The notes under the pieces are model-generated. The model searched no databases, had not been told where the DNA came from, and saw nothing but the letters and a program-made list of their open reading frames with translations. From NCBI RefSeq assembly GCF_022869865.1, contig NZ_CP094984.1, forward strand, positions 62,001-126,000: a stretch of 64,000 nt of DNA, written 5' to 3'. The position numbers were made by a program, and so were the translations under genes. This document shows, piece after piece, positions 41,904-51,007 of this stretch (within the stretch, counting starts at the first letter, position 1; each line of letters opens with the position of its first letter). Source of the DNA: Arthrobacter zhangbolii (GTDB lineage Bacteria; Actinomycetota; Actinomycetes; Actinomycetales; Micrococcaceae).

Positions 41904-44411
41904 ATGTTTGAAAGATTTACCGACCGTGCCCGTCGCGTTGTCGTGCTTGCCCAAGAAGAGGCCCGCATGCTCAACCACAACTACATCGGCACCGAGCACA
42001 TTTTGCTTGGGCTCATTCATGAGGGTGAAGGTGTCGCAGCTAAGGCCCTTGAATCCCTGGGCATCTCGCTTGGTGCTGTCCGCGAGCAGGTGCAGGAGAT
42101 CATCGGTCAGGGCCAGCAGGCCCCGACCGGTCATATCCCCTTCACCCCGCGGGCCAAGAAGGTGCTGGAGCTTTCACTCCGTGAAGCCCTGCAGCTCGGC
42201 CATAACTACATCGGCACCGAACACATTCTGCTCGGCCTGATCCGTGAAGGTGAAGGCGTGGCCGCACAGGTCCTGGTCAAGCTTGGTGCTGACCTGAACC
42301 GTGTGCGCCAGCAGGTCATCCAGCTGCTTTCGGGCTACCAGGGCAAGGAGCCCGTCTCCACCGGTGGCCAGCAGCAGGAAGGCCAGCCGGCCGGATCCGT
42401 GGTGCTGGACCAGTTTGGCCGCAACCTCACGCAGGCCGCGCGCGAAGCCAAGCTCGACCCCGTCATTGGGCGCGAGCATGAAATGGAACGCGTGATGCAG
42501 GTGCTGTCGCGGCGGACCAAGAACAACCCCGTCCTCATCGGCGAACCCGGCGTTGGCAAGACCGCAGTTGTCGAGGGCCTGGCCCAGGCGATCGTCCGCG
42601 GCGACGTCCCGGAGACGCTGAAGGACAAGCAGCTTTACACCCTTGACCTCGGGTCCCTCGTTGCCGGTTCCCGGTACCGCGGCGACTTCGAGGAGCGGCT
42701 GAAGAAGGTCCTCAAGGAAATCCGCACCCGCGGCGACATCATCCTGTTCATCGACGAAATCCACACTCTCGTTGGTGCAGGTGCCGCCGAAGGCGCCATT
42801 GATGCTGCCTCGATCCTGAAGCCGATGCTGGCCCGGGGCGAGCTGCAGACCATCGGTGCCACCACGCTGGATGAGTACCGGAAGCACATCGAGAAGGATG
42901 CTGCCCTGGAACGCCGCTTCCAGCCGATCCAGGTTGCCGAGCCGTCGGTGGCGCACGCCATTGAGATCCTCAAGGGCCTGCGTGACCGCTACGAAGCACA
43001 CCACCGGGTGTCCATCACTGATGCCGCACTGGCCTCCGCCGCAACCCTCGCGGAGCGCTACATCAGCGACCGGTTCCTCCCGGACAAGGCTATTGACCTG
43101 ATCGACGAAGCCGGCGCACGCCTGCGGATCCGCCGGATGACGGCCCCGCCGGAGCTGAAGGAAATCGACGAGCGGATCTCCGCACTGAAGATGGAGAAGG
43201 AGTCGGCAATCGACTCCCAGGACTTCGAAGGTGCGGCCTCCCTGCGCGATAAGGAGCAGAAGCTCCAGGATCAGCGTGCGGAGAAGGAACGCCAGTGGAA
43301 GTCCGGCGGCCTGGATGACATTGCCGAGGTGGATGAGGAACTCATCGCCGAAGTACTCGCCAACTCCACCGGCATCCCCGTGGTGAAGCTGAACGAGGAA
43401 GAATCCACCCGCCTGCTGCGGATGGAAGACGAACTGCACAAGCGCGTGATCGGCCAGGACCAGGCCATCAAGTCCATCTCGCAGGCCATGCGCCGTACGC
43501 GTGCCGGACTGAAGGACCCGAAGCGTCCGGGCGGCTCGTTCATCTTCGCCGGCCCCACCGGCGTCGGCAAGACCGAACTGGCCAAGGCCCTCGCCGAGTT
43601 CCTGTTCGGCGACGAGGATGCCCTGATCACCCTGGACATGTCCGAGTACGCCGAGAAGCATACGGTCTCGCGCCTGTTCGGTGCTCCCCCCGGATACGTG
43701 GGCTACGAAGAGGGCGGCCAGCTGACCGAAAAGGTCCGCCGGAAGCCGTTCTCCGTGGTGCTGTTCGACGAGGTGGAGAAGGCCCACTCGGACCTCTTCA
43801 ACTCGCTCCTGCAGATCCTCGAAGACGGACGCCTGACGGATGCGCAGGGCCGGATGGTGGACTTCAAGAACACCATCATCATCATGACGACCAACCTTGG
43901 TACCAAGGACATCTCCAAGGGTGTTATGACCGGCTTCCAGTCCGGCACGGACACCAAGACCGGCTACGACCGGATGCGGGCCCGGGTCACGGAGGAGCTG
44001 CGCCAGCACTTCCGCCCCGAGTTCCTCAACCGTGTTGATGACACCGTGGTCTTCCCGCAGCTGACCCAGGAAGAGATTGTCCAGATTGTGGACCTGTTCC
44101 TGGACCGCCTGGGCAAGCGCCTGGCAGACAAGGGCATGACCCTGGAGCTCACGCCGGCTGCCAAGGTGCTGCTGGCGACCCGCGGCTACGATCCCGCCAT
44201 GGGTGCCCGGCCGCTGCGCCGGACCATCCAGCGCGAAATCGAGGACCAGCTCTCCGAGAAGATCCTCTTTGGAGAGATCAAGCCCGGCGAGCTCATCTCG
44301 GTGGATGTGGAAGGGGAGGGTGACGAAGCAAAGTTCACCTTCCACGGCCACGGCGTGCCGAAGGCCATCGAAGAGGCCAATCCGGCCATTGAAGCCGGAG
44401 TCGGCGAGTAA
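41904..44411 (+). CDS. clpC: ATP-dependent Clp protease ATP-binding subunit ClpC
   Basis: 835 residues from the ATG at 41904, eight bases after AGGAG; a GTG three codons upstream is less likely. The N-domain has two Clp repeats ([20 protein letters not shown] and its copy ~75 residues later). AAA-1 has Walker A GEPGVGKT (~residue 215), then a coiled middle domain of the ClpC type with a UVR-like segment (~430). AAA-2 has GPTGVGKT (~553). The IGF/LGF-type loop for binding ClpP is not certain from the sequence. It unfolds substrates for ClpP. A strong terminator follows. No CtsR gene or CtsR box is present. Confidence 0.98.
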   Translation: MFERFTDRARRVVVLAQEEARMLNHNYIGTEHILLGLIHEGEGVAAKALESLGISLGAVREQVQEIIGQGQQAPTGHIPFTPRAKKVLELSLREALQLGHNYIGTEHILLGLIREGEGVAAQVLVKLGADLNRVRQQVIQLLSGYQGKEPVSTGGQQQEGQPAGSVVLDQFGRNLTQAAREAKLDPVIGREHEMERVMQVLSRRTKNNPVLIGEPGVGKTAVVEGLAQAIVRGDVPETLKDKQLYTLDLGSLVAGSRYRGDFEERLKKVLKEIRTRGDIILFIDEIHTLVGAGAAEGAIDAASILKPMLARGELQTIGATTLDEYRKHIEKDAALERRFQPIQVAEPSVAHAIEILKGLRDRYEAHHRVSITDAALASAATLAERYISDRFLPDKAIDLIDEAGARLRIRRMTAPPELKEIDERISALKMEKESAIDSQDFEGAASLRDKEQKLQDQRAEKERQWKSGGLDDIAEVDEELIAEVLANSTGIPVVKLNEEESTRLLRMEDELHKRVIGQDQAIKSISQAMRRTRAGLKDPKRPGGSFIFAGPTGVGKTELAKALAEFLFGDEDALITLDMSEYAEKHTVSRLFGAPPGYVGYEEGGQLTEKVRRKPFSVVLFDEVEKAHSDLFNSLLQILEDGRLTDAQGRMVDFKNTIIIMTTNLGTKDISKGVMTGFQSGTDTKTGYDRMRARVTEELRQHFRPEFLNRVDDTVVFPQLTQEEIVQIVDLFLDRLGKRLADKGMTLELTPAAKVLLATRGYDPAMGARPLRRTIQREIEDQLSEKILFGEIKPGELISVDVEGEGDEAKFTFHGHGVPKAIEEANPAIEAGVGE

Positions 44412-44433
44412 GCGCAGGCATCCCGCATAAAAG

Positions 44434-44465
44434 AAGGAGCCCCGGATTTTCCGGGGCTCCTTTTT
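44434..44465 (+). terminator. Rho-independent terminator of clpC
   Basis: AAGGAGCCCCGGA pairs with TCCGGGGCTCCTT around a short T loop and runs into TTTTTG. It is the best terminator of the window. Confidence 0.95.
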
Positions 44466-44570
44466 GTCTGCCCGTCCGGAAGCCGTGCTGCGGGTCCGGG
44501 CCCGCCGTCGGGCTTTCCCCGTGTTACGGACTCCCTGAGCCGGGCAGGCGGGAAGGCCTAGACTGGACCG

Positions 44571-45086
44571 ATGATGTCCGCGTCCCAGATCACCGTCCGC
44601 CGTGCCCGAACCGCCGATGTCCATGACATCCGCCGGCTGGTGGCCCCGCTGGCGCGGGAGCGGGTCCTGATTGCCAAGGAAGCGGTGGCCTACTACGAGG
44701 GGCTGCAGGAATTCCGGATTGCTGAAGACGGTGACGGCGCCGTGATTGGCTGCGGTGCCTTGCACGTGATGTGGGAAGACCTGGCGGAGGTACGCACGCT
44801 GGCCACCGACCCGTCCTGGCGGGGCCGCGGAGTGGGGCATGCCCTGCTGGAAACCCTCCTGGGTGATGCGCTGGACATAGGCGTGGCCCGGGTTTTCTGC
44901 CTCACCTTTGAAGTGGACTTCTTCGAACGGCATGGCTTCAAGATCATGGAGAACCAGAATGCAGTGGATCCCGTGGTGTACTCGGAGCTGCTGCGTTCCC
45001 ATGATGAAGGTGTCGCGGAGTTCCTGGATCTGGCCCGGGTGAAGCCGAATACGCTCGGCAATACCCGGATGATCCGCTGGCTCTAG
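44571..45086 (+). CDS. GNAT N-acetyltransferase, ArgA-like (amino-acid N-acetyltransferase)
   Basis: 171 residues. A GNAT fold with the acetyl-CoA loop RGRGVGHALLETLL near residue 85. The opening VRRARTADVHDIRRLVAPLA and the C-terminal blocks VFCLTFEVDFFERHGF and VKPNTLGNTRMIRWL match the short stand-alone glutamate N-acetyltransferases of actinobacteria (Rv2747 type), which start arginine synthesis. The kinase-like domain of classical ArgA is absent, as in that type. No other arginine gene is near, so the metabolic role rests on family similarity. It has its own start region after the clpC terminator. Confidence 0.8.
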   Translation: MMSASQITVRRARTADVHDIRRLVAPLARERVLIAKEAVAYYEGLQEFRIAEDGDGAVIGCGALHVMWEDLAEVRTLATDPSWRGRGVGHALLETLLGDALDIGVARVFCLTFEVDFFERHGFKIMENQNAVDPVVYSELLRSHDEGVAEFLDLARVKPNTLGNTRMIRWL

Positions 45087-45200
45087 GGCCTTCAGCGGCT
45101 CCTCCGGACTCCTCTGCAAGTCCTCCGGCGGTCCGGCCCCGCCCACCCGGACGGCGCGCGCGTTCCGTCTCAGGTGGCGGGCCCCGTCGCGGCACGATAA

Positions 45201-45216
45201 GCTAAGGATACTTAGC
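45201..45216. promoter_or_regulatory. GCTAAG-GATA-CTTAGC inverted repeat, operator candidate
   Basis: Perfect 6-bp arms around GATA, 95 bp before the CsbD start, in a short AT-rich island within GC-rich DNA. It fits a dimeric repressor site or a symmetric promoter element. The regulator is unknown. Confidence 0.4.
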
Positions 45217-45310
45217 ATCAAACGATGCCGACGGAACGGCCGGGCGGATGTCCGGTAGGCAGCCCGGTGGGTTGCACGGTCCGGAAGCCGATCAGAAAGC
45301 GAGTTCAGTA

Positions 45311-45487
45311 ATGGGCGCAGATGACAAGATGCAGAACAAGGCCGAAAACCTTGGCGGCAAGGTGAAGGAAGGCCTCGGCAAGGCCACCGGCAACGAGCAG
45401 ATGGAAGCCGAAGGTCACGGCGACCAGGCGAAGTCCAGCGTCAAGGACGCCGGCGAGAACATCAAGGACGCTTTCAAGGGCAAGTAA
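45311..45487 (+). CDS. CsbD family stress-response protein
   Basis: 58 residues. The CsbD pattern NKAENLGGKVKEGLGKATGN and the second half VKDAGENIKDAFKGK are clear. It is a small soluble, charged protein; in Bacillus csbD belongs to the sigma-B general stress response, but the molecular role is unknown. An inverted repeat, GCTAAG-GATA-CTTAGC, lies upstream and a strong terminator downstream, so it is a single-gene unit. Confidence 0.93.
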   Translation: MGADDKMQNKAENLGGKVKEGLGKATGNEQMEAEGHGDQAKSSVKDAGENIKDAFKGK

Positions 45488-45525
45488 CCCTCAAAGAGTG
45501 TGACGCGCCGTATCGGCGCCGGAAA

Positions 45526-45553
45526 GCGGGAGGGGTCACCCTCCCGCTTTTTT
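45526..45553 (+). terminator. Rho-independent terminator after the CsbD gene
   Basis: GCGGGAGG pairs with CCTCCCGC around GGTCAC and is followed by seven T, so it is a standard terminator. Confidence 0.93.
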
Positions 45554-45594
45554 GTTGCCCGGATACCGGGCCGCCGCCGGACTGCCGACCCTGT

Positions 45595-45612
45595 TGCGCG
45601 GCGCACCGCGCA
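45595..45612. promoter_or_regulatory. TGCGCGG-CGCA-CCGCGCA inverted repeat before dhaK
   Basis: Perfect 7-bp arms around CGCA, directly followed by a -10-like TAGTGT at 45615. This is a candidate operator of the dhaKLM operon, since no regulator gene accompanies it. Confidence 0.4.
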
Positions 45613-45671
45613 GGTAGTGTCGAGACGGGGGGACACGGGATTGTTCTGTGCAACGAAGGAGTTCCAGCGCC

Positions 45672-46673
45672 ATGAAAAAACTCATCAATAATCCCCGATC
45701 CGTGGTGGCGGAATCACTGCAGGGATTCGAAATTGCCCACCGCGACCTGGTGAAGGTGCATCTGGATCCGGATTACGTGATCCGCCGCGATGCCCCGGTG
45801 CGGGGGAAGGTGGCGCTGGTATCCGGCGGCGGCAGCGGACATGAGCCGCTGCACAGCGGGTATGTCGGCGCGGGCATGCTGACCGCAGCCGTTCCAGGCG
45901 CGGTTTTCACCTCGCCCACGCCGGACCAGATCCTTCCGGCGATTGTCGAAAGCGATTCAGGCTCCGGTGTCCTGCTCATCGTCAAGAACTACACGGGCGA
46001 CATCCTCAACTTTGAGACGGCCGCCGAACTTGCCGGGGTTGAGGGCATCGATATCCGCACGGTGGTGGTCAACGACGACGTCGCCGTGGAGGACTCGACC
46101 TACACCGCCGGGCGCCGTGGCGTGGCGGGCACCGTGCTGGTGGAAAAGATCGCCGGAGGCTCCGCGGAACGCGGGGACGACTTGGCCAAGGTGACGGAGG
46201 TCGCCGAGCGGGTGAACGCGAATGTGCGGTCCATGGGCGTGGCTCTGGCCCCCTGCACCGTTCCCCATGCCGGTGAGCCGAGCTTTACCCTCGCCGACGA
46301 TGAGATTGAAATGGGTGTTGGCATCCACGGCGAGCCCGGGCGGCACCGGGTTCCCATGACCAACGCGGACTCCATCACTGACCAGCTGATGGAACCGGTG
46401 CTCAGCGATCTGGGGATCACCTCCTCGGACAAGGTGCTGCTGTTCGTCAACGGCATGGGCGGGACCCCGCTGAGTGAGCTCTACATTGTCTACCGGCGTG
46501 CAGCACAGATCCTGGCGGAACGTGGTGTGAGCGTGGAGCGGTCCCTGGTGGGGAACTACATCACTGCCCTGGAAATGGAAGGCGCGTCGGTCACTGTGCT
46601 GCGCCTCGACGATGAACTGACACAACTGTGGGACTCACCGGTGAAGACACCGGCGCTGCGGTGGGGGGAGTAG
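45672..46673 (+). CDS. dhaK: Dihydroxyacetone kinase subunit DhaK
   Basis: 333 residues from the ATG at 45672, ten bases after AAGGAG. It binds dihydroxyacetone covalently. The substrate-binding GGGSGHEPLHSGYVG loop lies near residue 52 and the His that forms the hemiaminal is in MGVGIHGEPGRHRV near residue 218. VVVNDDVAVEDSTYTAGRRG is also conserved. The gene begins a three-gene operon dhaK-dhaL-dhaM with 2 bp and then -4 bp between genes, so phosphate comes from the PTS through DhaM and not directly from ATP. Confidence 0.97.
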   Translation: MKKLINNPRSVVAESLQGFEIAHRDLVKVHLDPDYVIRRDAPVRGKVALVSGGGSGHEPLHSGYVGAGMLTAAVPGAVFTSPTPDQILPAIVESDSGSGVLLIVKNYTGDILNFETAAELAGVEGIDIRTVVVNDDVAVEDSTYTAGRRGVAGTVLVEKIAGGSAERGDDLAKVTEVAERVNANVRSMGVALAPCTVPHAGEPSFTLADDEIEMGVGIHGEPGRHRVPMTNADSITDQLMEPVLSDLGITSSDKVLLFVNGMGGTPLSELYIVYRRAAQILAERGVSVERSLVGNYITALEMEGASVTVLRLDDELTQLWDSPVKTPALRWGE

Positions 46674-46675
46674 GC

Positions 46676-47317
46676 ATGGAACTGGATGCAGCATGGGCTG
46701 ACCGGTGGATGCACGACAGTGCCAGGGTCATCGCTGAAAACCGGCAGCGCCTGACCACATTGGACCGTGAAATCGGCGATGCCGACCACGGCGAGAACAT
46801 GGAACGCGGCTTTAGCGCCATCGTGGAGAAACTGGACACGGACGGCACGCCGGACACGCCCGGGGCCGTGTTCAAAACTGCGGCAATGACCCTGATGTCC
46901 AAGGTGGGCGGCGCTGCGGGTCCCCTGTACGGGACGGCTTTCCTGCGTGCCGCGACGGCGGCGGGAGATTCGGGGGCCCTGGGACCCGCGGAGCTAGTTG
47001 CCGTGCTCACTGCCGCCCGTGACGGGATTGTGGCACGCGGCAAGGCGGAGGTGGGGGATAAAACCATGATTGACGCGTGGACTCCGGCTGTGGACGCCGC
47101 GGCCACCGCGCAGGCCGCCGACTCCACCCCTGCCGGGATCCTGATTGCCGCCGCCAACGCTGCCGAGGCCGGTCTGGCGGGAACGGAACCGCTGGTGGCC
47201 CGCAAGGGCAGGGCCAGCTATCTGGGTGAGCGGAGCGCCGGCCATCTGGACCCCGGAGCTGCCTCCACCGCGCTGATCCTGCAGTCGGCAGTCCGGGCCG
47301 CGGAGGCAGCAGCATGA
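46676..47317 (+). CDS. dhaL: Dihydroxyacetone kinase subunit DhaL
   Basis: 213 residues from the ATG at 46676 with GGGGGGAG ahead. It carries the tightly bound ADP that is rephosphorylated by DhaM. The Mg-binding Asp residues are in TLDREIGDADHGENMERGF near residue 34. KVGGAAGPLYGTAF and the C-terminal GRASYLGERSAGHLDPGAAS motifs complete the nucleotide pocket. It overlaps dhaM by four bases, consistent with equal production of the subunits. Confidence 0.97.
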   Translation: MELDAAWADRWMHDSARVIAENRQRLTTLDREIGDADHGENMERGFSAIVEKLDTDGTPDTPGAVFKTAAMTLMSKVGGAAGPLYGTAFLRAATAAGDSGALGPAELVAVLTAARDGIVARGKAEVGDKTMIDAWTPAVDAAATAQAADSTPAGILIAAANAAEAGLAGTEPLVARKGRASYLGERSAGHLDPGAASTALILQSAVRAAEAAA

Positions 47318-48042
47318 GCGTGGGGCTGGTGATTGTCTCGCACAGCGCGAAACTCGCTGAGGGAGTTTGTGAGCTGGCGGCGCAAATGGCTGCCGACGTG
47401 CGGCTGGCTGCGGCCGGAGGGACCGACGACGGCGGTATCGGTACCAGCCTCGAGAAAATCCAGGCCGGAATAGCCGAAACGGATCAGGGCGACGGCGCGG
47501 TGCTCCTCACGGACCTCGGATCCGCGGTGATGACCGCTGAAATGGCCATGGAGTTCCTGGACCCGGAGCAGCAGGAGCGGGTGCGGATGGCTAATGCGCC
47601 CCTGGTGGAAGGTGCAGTGGCCGCTGCGGTCTCCGCACAGACGGGCAAAAGCCTGGCGGAGGTGCTCTCAGCTGCAGAATCCGCCGGTGCATCCTACGCC
47701 GGCGGAGGCGCCCCCACAGAGGACAGGAGCGCCGCCGCCGGCGGGGCTGACGCCGGGACTGCATCCGGTGCTGCGGCTGCGACGGAGGAAGTCTCGGGCG
47801 CCTGGACACTGGTAAATCCGATGGGCCTGCATGCACGTCCCGCCGCCGCCGTCGCCCAGCTCCTGGCGGATCTGGATGCGGAAATCACGGTAAACGGTGT
47901 GGACGGCAAGTCCGTGATGATGCTGATGACCCTGGGACTCAAGCCGGGTGAGACGCTCAGCGCCACCGCATCCGGGCCGGACGCTGCGCGTGCCATTGAA
48001 CTGCTGGGGACCGAGGTCCGGAACGGCTTCGGCGAAATCTAG
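47314..48042 (+). CDS. dhaM: PTS-dependent dihydroxyacetone kinase phosphotransferase subunit DhaM, EIIA-HPr fusion
   Basis: 242 residues. The N-terminal ~125 residues are an EIIA-mannose-type domain with the phospho-His in GLVIVSHSAKLAEG. An Ala/Gly-rich linker (~residues 128-162) follows, then an HPr-like domain with the phospho-His in NPMGLHARPAAAVAQ near residue 173. The truncated EI domain present in the E. coli protein is missing. It passes phosphate from the PTS to DhaL-ADP. Its stop overlaps the end of the convergent mutY by four bases. Confidence 0.95.
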   Translation: MSVGLVIVSHSAKLAEGVCELAAQMAADVRLAAAGGTDDGGIGTSLEKIQAGIAETDQGDGAVLLTDLGSAVMTAEMAMEFLDPEQQERVRMANAPLVEGAVAAAVSAQTGKSLAEVLSAAESAGASYAGGGAPTEDRSAAAGGADAGTASGAAAATEEVSGAWTLVNPMGLHARPAAAVAQLLADLDAEITVNGVDGKSVMMLMTLGLKPGETLSATASGPDAARAIELLGTEVRNGFGEI

Positions 48043-48977
48043 GGAAGCGAGACCCCGCGGGCGTCCTCGGCCGCCAGCCGGTCTGCGATCAGCCCTGCCA
48101 GGGCACGTTCCATCTGCTCCTGCGGAGCAGCCAGGCGGTGCAGGGCGGCCAGCGGGTCGAGTTCGCCGGCCGCGGGGGAGGGGACCAGATTCACCGGAGG
48201 GTGCAGCAGCAGGGCCCGCTGCACCGGGGCCTGAGCGTTCCGCAGCACAGCCATCATGGCGCCGCGCACCTGCCGGTCGGTGCCCGCCCACGCCTGGCCT
48301 TTGGGAACGTAGTGCGGGTCCGGCCTGCCCGCGGACACCCAGGCACACTGCTCCAGCACGGGGCACTGGCTGCACTTGGGGTTCCGGGCCGTGCAGATCA
48401 GGGCGCCCAGCTCCATCACGGCAGCATTCCAGGCCACCGATTCGGACACGCCGTCGGGCATCAGTTCACGCGCCAGGCGCATCTCCGCGGCGGTCAGGGC
48501 CGGTGAGGGAAGGGCATTGCCGGTGACTGCCCGGGCGTGGACCCTGCGGATGTTCGTGTCCACCACCGTTTCCCGCCGCCCGAAGGCAAAGGCTGCCACC
48601 GCCGCGGCGGTGTAGTCCCCGACGCCGGGCAGGCTGAGCAGGGCGGCGTGGGTGGAGGGGACCTCGCCGCCGAAGTCCTCCGTGATCGCTGCGGCGGCTG
48701 CGTGCAGCCGGAGCGCACGGCGGGGATAACCCAGCCTTCCCCAGGCACGGACCGCCTCACCGCTCGATTCGGAGGCCAGTGCCGCCGGTGAAGGCCAGCG
48801 GTGCATCCATTCCTGCCAAACGGGCAGGACACGGACTACCGGGGTCTGCTGCAGCATGATTTCGCTGACCAGCACACCCCAGGCTGTACAGTCGGGTTCC
48901 CGCCAGGGCAACTTGCGCGCATGCACGGCGAACCAGCCGGTGATGCTGGTGTGCAGCTCCCGCACCTGTTGATTCAT
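48039..48977 (-). CDS. mutY: A/G-specific adenine glycosylase
   Basis: 312 residues from the ATG at 48977, with GGGAG before it; nine extra upstream codons are open. It removes adenine opposite 8-oxoguanine. The catalytic Glu is in EIMLQQTPVVRV, the helix-hairpin-helix is LPGVGDYTAAAVAAFAFG and the catalytic Asp is in VVDTNIRRVHARA. The iron-sulfur cluster Cys residues follow the C-x6-C-x2-C-x5-C pattern in ICTARNPKCSQCPVLEQC near residue 205. The C-terminal NUDIX-like recognition part is shorter than in E. coli. Conserved neighbours disA and radA lie just downstream. Confidence 0.95.
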   Translation of the reverse strand: MNQQVRELHTSITGWFAVHARKLPWREPDCTAWGVLVSEIMLQQTPVVRVLPVWQEWMHRWPSPAALASESSGEAVRAWGRLGYPRRALRLHAAAAAITEDFGGEVPSTHAALLSLPGVGDYTAAAVAAFAFGRRETVVDTNIRRVHARAVTGNALPSPALTAAEMRLARELMPDGVSESVAWNAAVMELGALICTARNPKCSQCPVLEQCAWVSAGRPDPHYVPKGQAWAGTDRQVRGAMMAVLRNAQAPVQRALLLHPPVNLVPSPAAGELDPLAALHRLAAPQEQMERALAGLIADRLAAEDARGVSLP

Positions 48978-49064
48978 GGGCACTCCCTCGCTTATGACCA
49001 GCAATACTCTACTGACCGGCGTGGTGCGCCCAGTAATCGTACGGAGAATACCTAGCCTTGAAAC

Positions 49065-49757
49065 ATGGATGGCAAGGGAAGACAGCAGCCGGCAGGATCG
49101 CGTCCCGGTGGTGCTCCCCGCAGGCCCAGTCCGGCCGTCTACCGGCGCCGGCGGCTAGTTGCCGGCGTCCTGGCGCTCCTGATCCTGGTGGGACTGGGAT
49201 TCGCCGTGGCAGCCGGAGTCCGGGCTTTCTCCGGCGGGAAACAGGCCGCTTCCGCGGAATCCACGGTCCCGGTACCCATGCTCACCACCCCGGCAGCAGC
49301 GCCGGCCGGTGAGGCTCCGGCGCCTGGCAAGGAACAAAAGACCGGCGCAGCCGCGGAGGAAACCCCCGGATCCCTGTGTCCGGCTGAAAGCGTCAGGGTT
49401 GCCGCGGCCACCGATGCGGAGGTGTACCCCGCCGGAGCCACGCCTGTCCTGACGCTGACAGTCACCAATGCGGGGGAAACGGCCTGCGAAATCAACGTCG
49501 GCACCTCGCAGATGGAGTTCCTGGTGACCAGCGGATCAGACCGCATCTTCTCATCGGTGGACTGCCAGGACGGTGCAAAGGACCTGGTGAAAAAGGTGGA
49601 GCCCGGCGCCTCCGAAACAGCGAACTTCCCGTGGAACCGGAACCGGTCCGCCCCGGGGTGCGCCGCAGTGGCCTCCAACCCCAATCCGGGCTACTACATC
49701 TTCACCGCCCGGCTGGGGGAGAGTAGCAGCGAAAAGGCCGTTTTCCAGCTCGAGTAG
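49065..49757 (+). CDS. Single-pass membrane-anchored protein between mutY and disA
   Basis: 230 residues. A basic N-terminus (~28 residues) is followed by one hydrophobic helix (residues ~31-54), an Ala/Pro/Thr-rich linker (~60-100) and an extracytoplasmic beta-rich domain of ~125 residues with four Cys (near 103, 137, 165 and 198) that could form two disulfides. It holds the place of Rv3587c in Mycobacterium, which is also a membrane protein next to disA and mutY. Function unknown; the fold looks immunoglobulin-like (VLTLTVTNAGETACEINV), which is only an impression. Confidence 0.8.
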   Translation: MDGKGRQQPAGSRPGGAPRRPSPAVYRRRRLVAGVLALLILVGLGFAVAAGVRAFSGGKQAASAESTVPVPMLTTPAAAPAGEAPAPGKEQKTGAAAEETPGSLCPAESVRVAAATDAEVYPAGATPVLTLTVTNAGETACEINVGTSQMEFLVTSGSDRIFSSVDCQDGAKDLVKKVEPGASETANFPWNRNRSAPGCAAVASNPNPGYYIFTARLGESSSEKAVFQLE

Positions 49758-49762
49758 GCGGG

Positions 49763-50839
49763 CTACATAAACCGGTCGAGCAGGCTGGTTTCCGCGATCC
49801 GGGACAGTCCCTCACGCACGGTCCGGGCACGTTGTTCGCCGATGCCGTCAACGGTCATCAGGTCATCGATGTTCGCAGCCATCAGGTTCTGCAGACCGCC
49901 GAAGTGGTCCACCAGCCGGTTGGATACCGCCGGCGGAACGGATTTGATGTTGCTGAGCAGCCGGTAACCACGCGGCTGAACCACAGCCTCGAGGGAGTCC
50001 TGACCGGGCTGGAAGCCCACAACGGAGGCGATCTTGCCCAGGTCCACCATTTCCGAGGAGCTCATGTTCTGCAGCGTGGCGATCTGCTCCTCGAGGTTCC
50101 GCTGCCCGTCATTCAGGTCCGCGTAGTCCCGCAGGATCATTTCGCTGCCCGGGCCGAGCCCGGTGGTCAGTTCCTCAAGCTGCAGGGACAGCAGCCGGCC
50201 GTCGACGCCGAGTTCAAGGACGTACTGGGAGATTTCCTCCGAGATGCGGCGGACCATTTCCTGGCGCTGCAGGGTCACGGCAACATCGCGGACCGTCACC
50301 ATGGCCTCGATTTCCAGGGCGGAGAGGGAGTTGGTGACCTGGTCCAGCCGGGCGCGGTAACGCTCAAGGGTGGCCAGTGCCTGGTTGGCGCGGGCCAGCA
50401 CGGGTTCGGAACCCTCCAGCACGTGGCGCAGTCCGCCGATATACAGCTGGATGATCTGCATTGACTGGCTGACCGAAATCACCGGGAAGCCGGTCTGGAT
50501 GGCGACGCGTTCGGCCGTCCGGTGGCGGGTGCCCGACTCATGGGTTTCGATGGTGTGGTCCGGGACCAGCTGCACGGCGGCGCGCAGGATGTTCCTGGCA
50601 TCGCGGTCGCAGACAATGGCGCCGTCCATCTTCGCCAGCTCCCGCAGCCTGGTCGGGGAGAACTCAATGCCGATATCAAACCCGCCGGAACAGATGGAAT
50701 CCACCGTCCGGTCGATACCAAGCACAATCAGGGCACCGGTGCGGCCGCGGAGGATGCGTTCGAGACCGTCGCGGAGTTCGGTTCCGGGAGCAACCCGGGC
50801 CAGAGTGGCCTTCAATGCGTCTTCCGGGCTGCGGGCCAT
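49763..50839 (-). CDS. disA: DNA integrity scanning diadenylate cyclase
   Basis: 358 residues from the ATG at 50839, eight bases after AAGGA; a GTG two codons upstream is possible. It makes c-di-AMP from two ATP and pauses at branched DNA. The N-terminal DAC domain has MDGAIVCDRD near residue 73 and GTRHRTAERVA near residue 104, the two catalytic motifs. A long helical spine follows, and the C-terminal helix-hairpin-helix (LMTVDGIGEQRARTVREGL) binds DNA. The radA gene lies directly upstream on the same strand. Confidence 0.97.
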   Translation of the reverse strand: MARSPEDALKATLARVAPGTELRDGLERILRGRTGALIVLGIDRTVDSICSGGFDIGIEFSPTRLRELAKMDGAIVCDRDARNILRAAVQLVPDHTIETHESGTRHRTAERVAIQTGFPVISVSQSMQIIQLYIGGLRHVLEGSEPVLARANQALATLERYRARLDQVTNSLSALEIEAMVTVRDVAVTLQRQEMVRRISEEISQYVLELGVDGRLLSLQLEELTTGLGPGSEMILRDYADLNDGQRNLEEQIATLQNMSSSEMVDLGKIASVVGFQPGQDSLEAVVQPRGYRLLSNIKSVPPAVSNRLVDHFGGLQNLMAANIDDLMTVDGIGEQRARTVREGLSRIAETSLLDRFM

Positions 50840-51007
50840 GGTCACTTCCTTCCGGCCCGTGGGCCCTGAGCTTTCCGGGCAAGACTTGCCCGTCCCTATA
50901 CTAGTGTGCGATTCCCGTACACTGCCCCCACGCCGGCCGCACCGGCACGTCCCTCCTGGCGGGGCGGGGCGTAAGAAGCAACCGCAGCAGCGCCGGAGGG
51001 GGCACGG

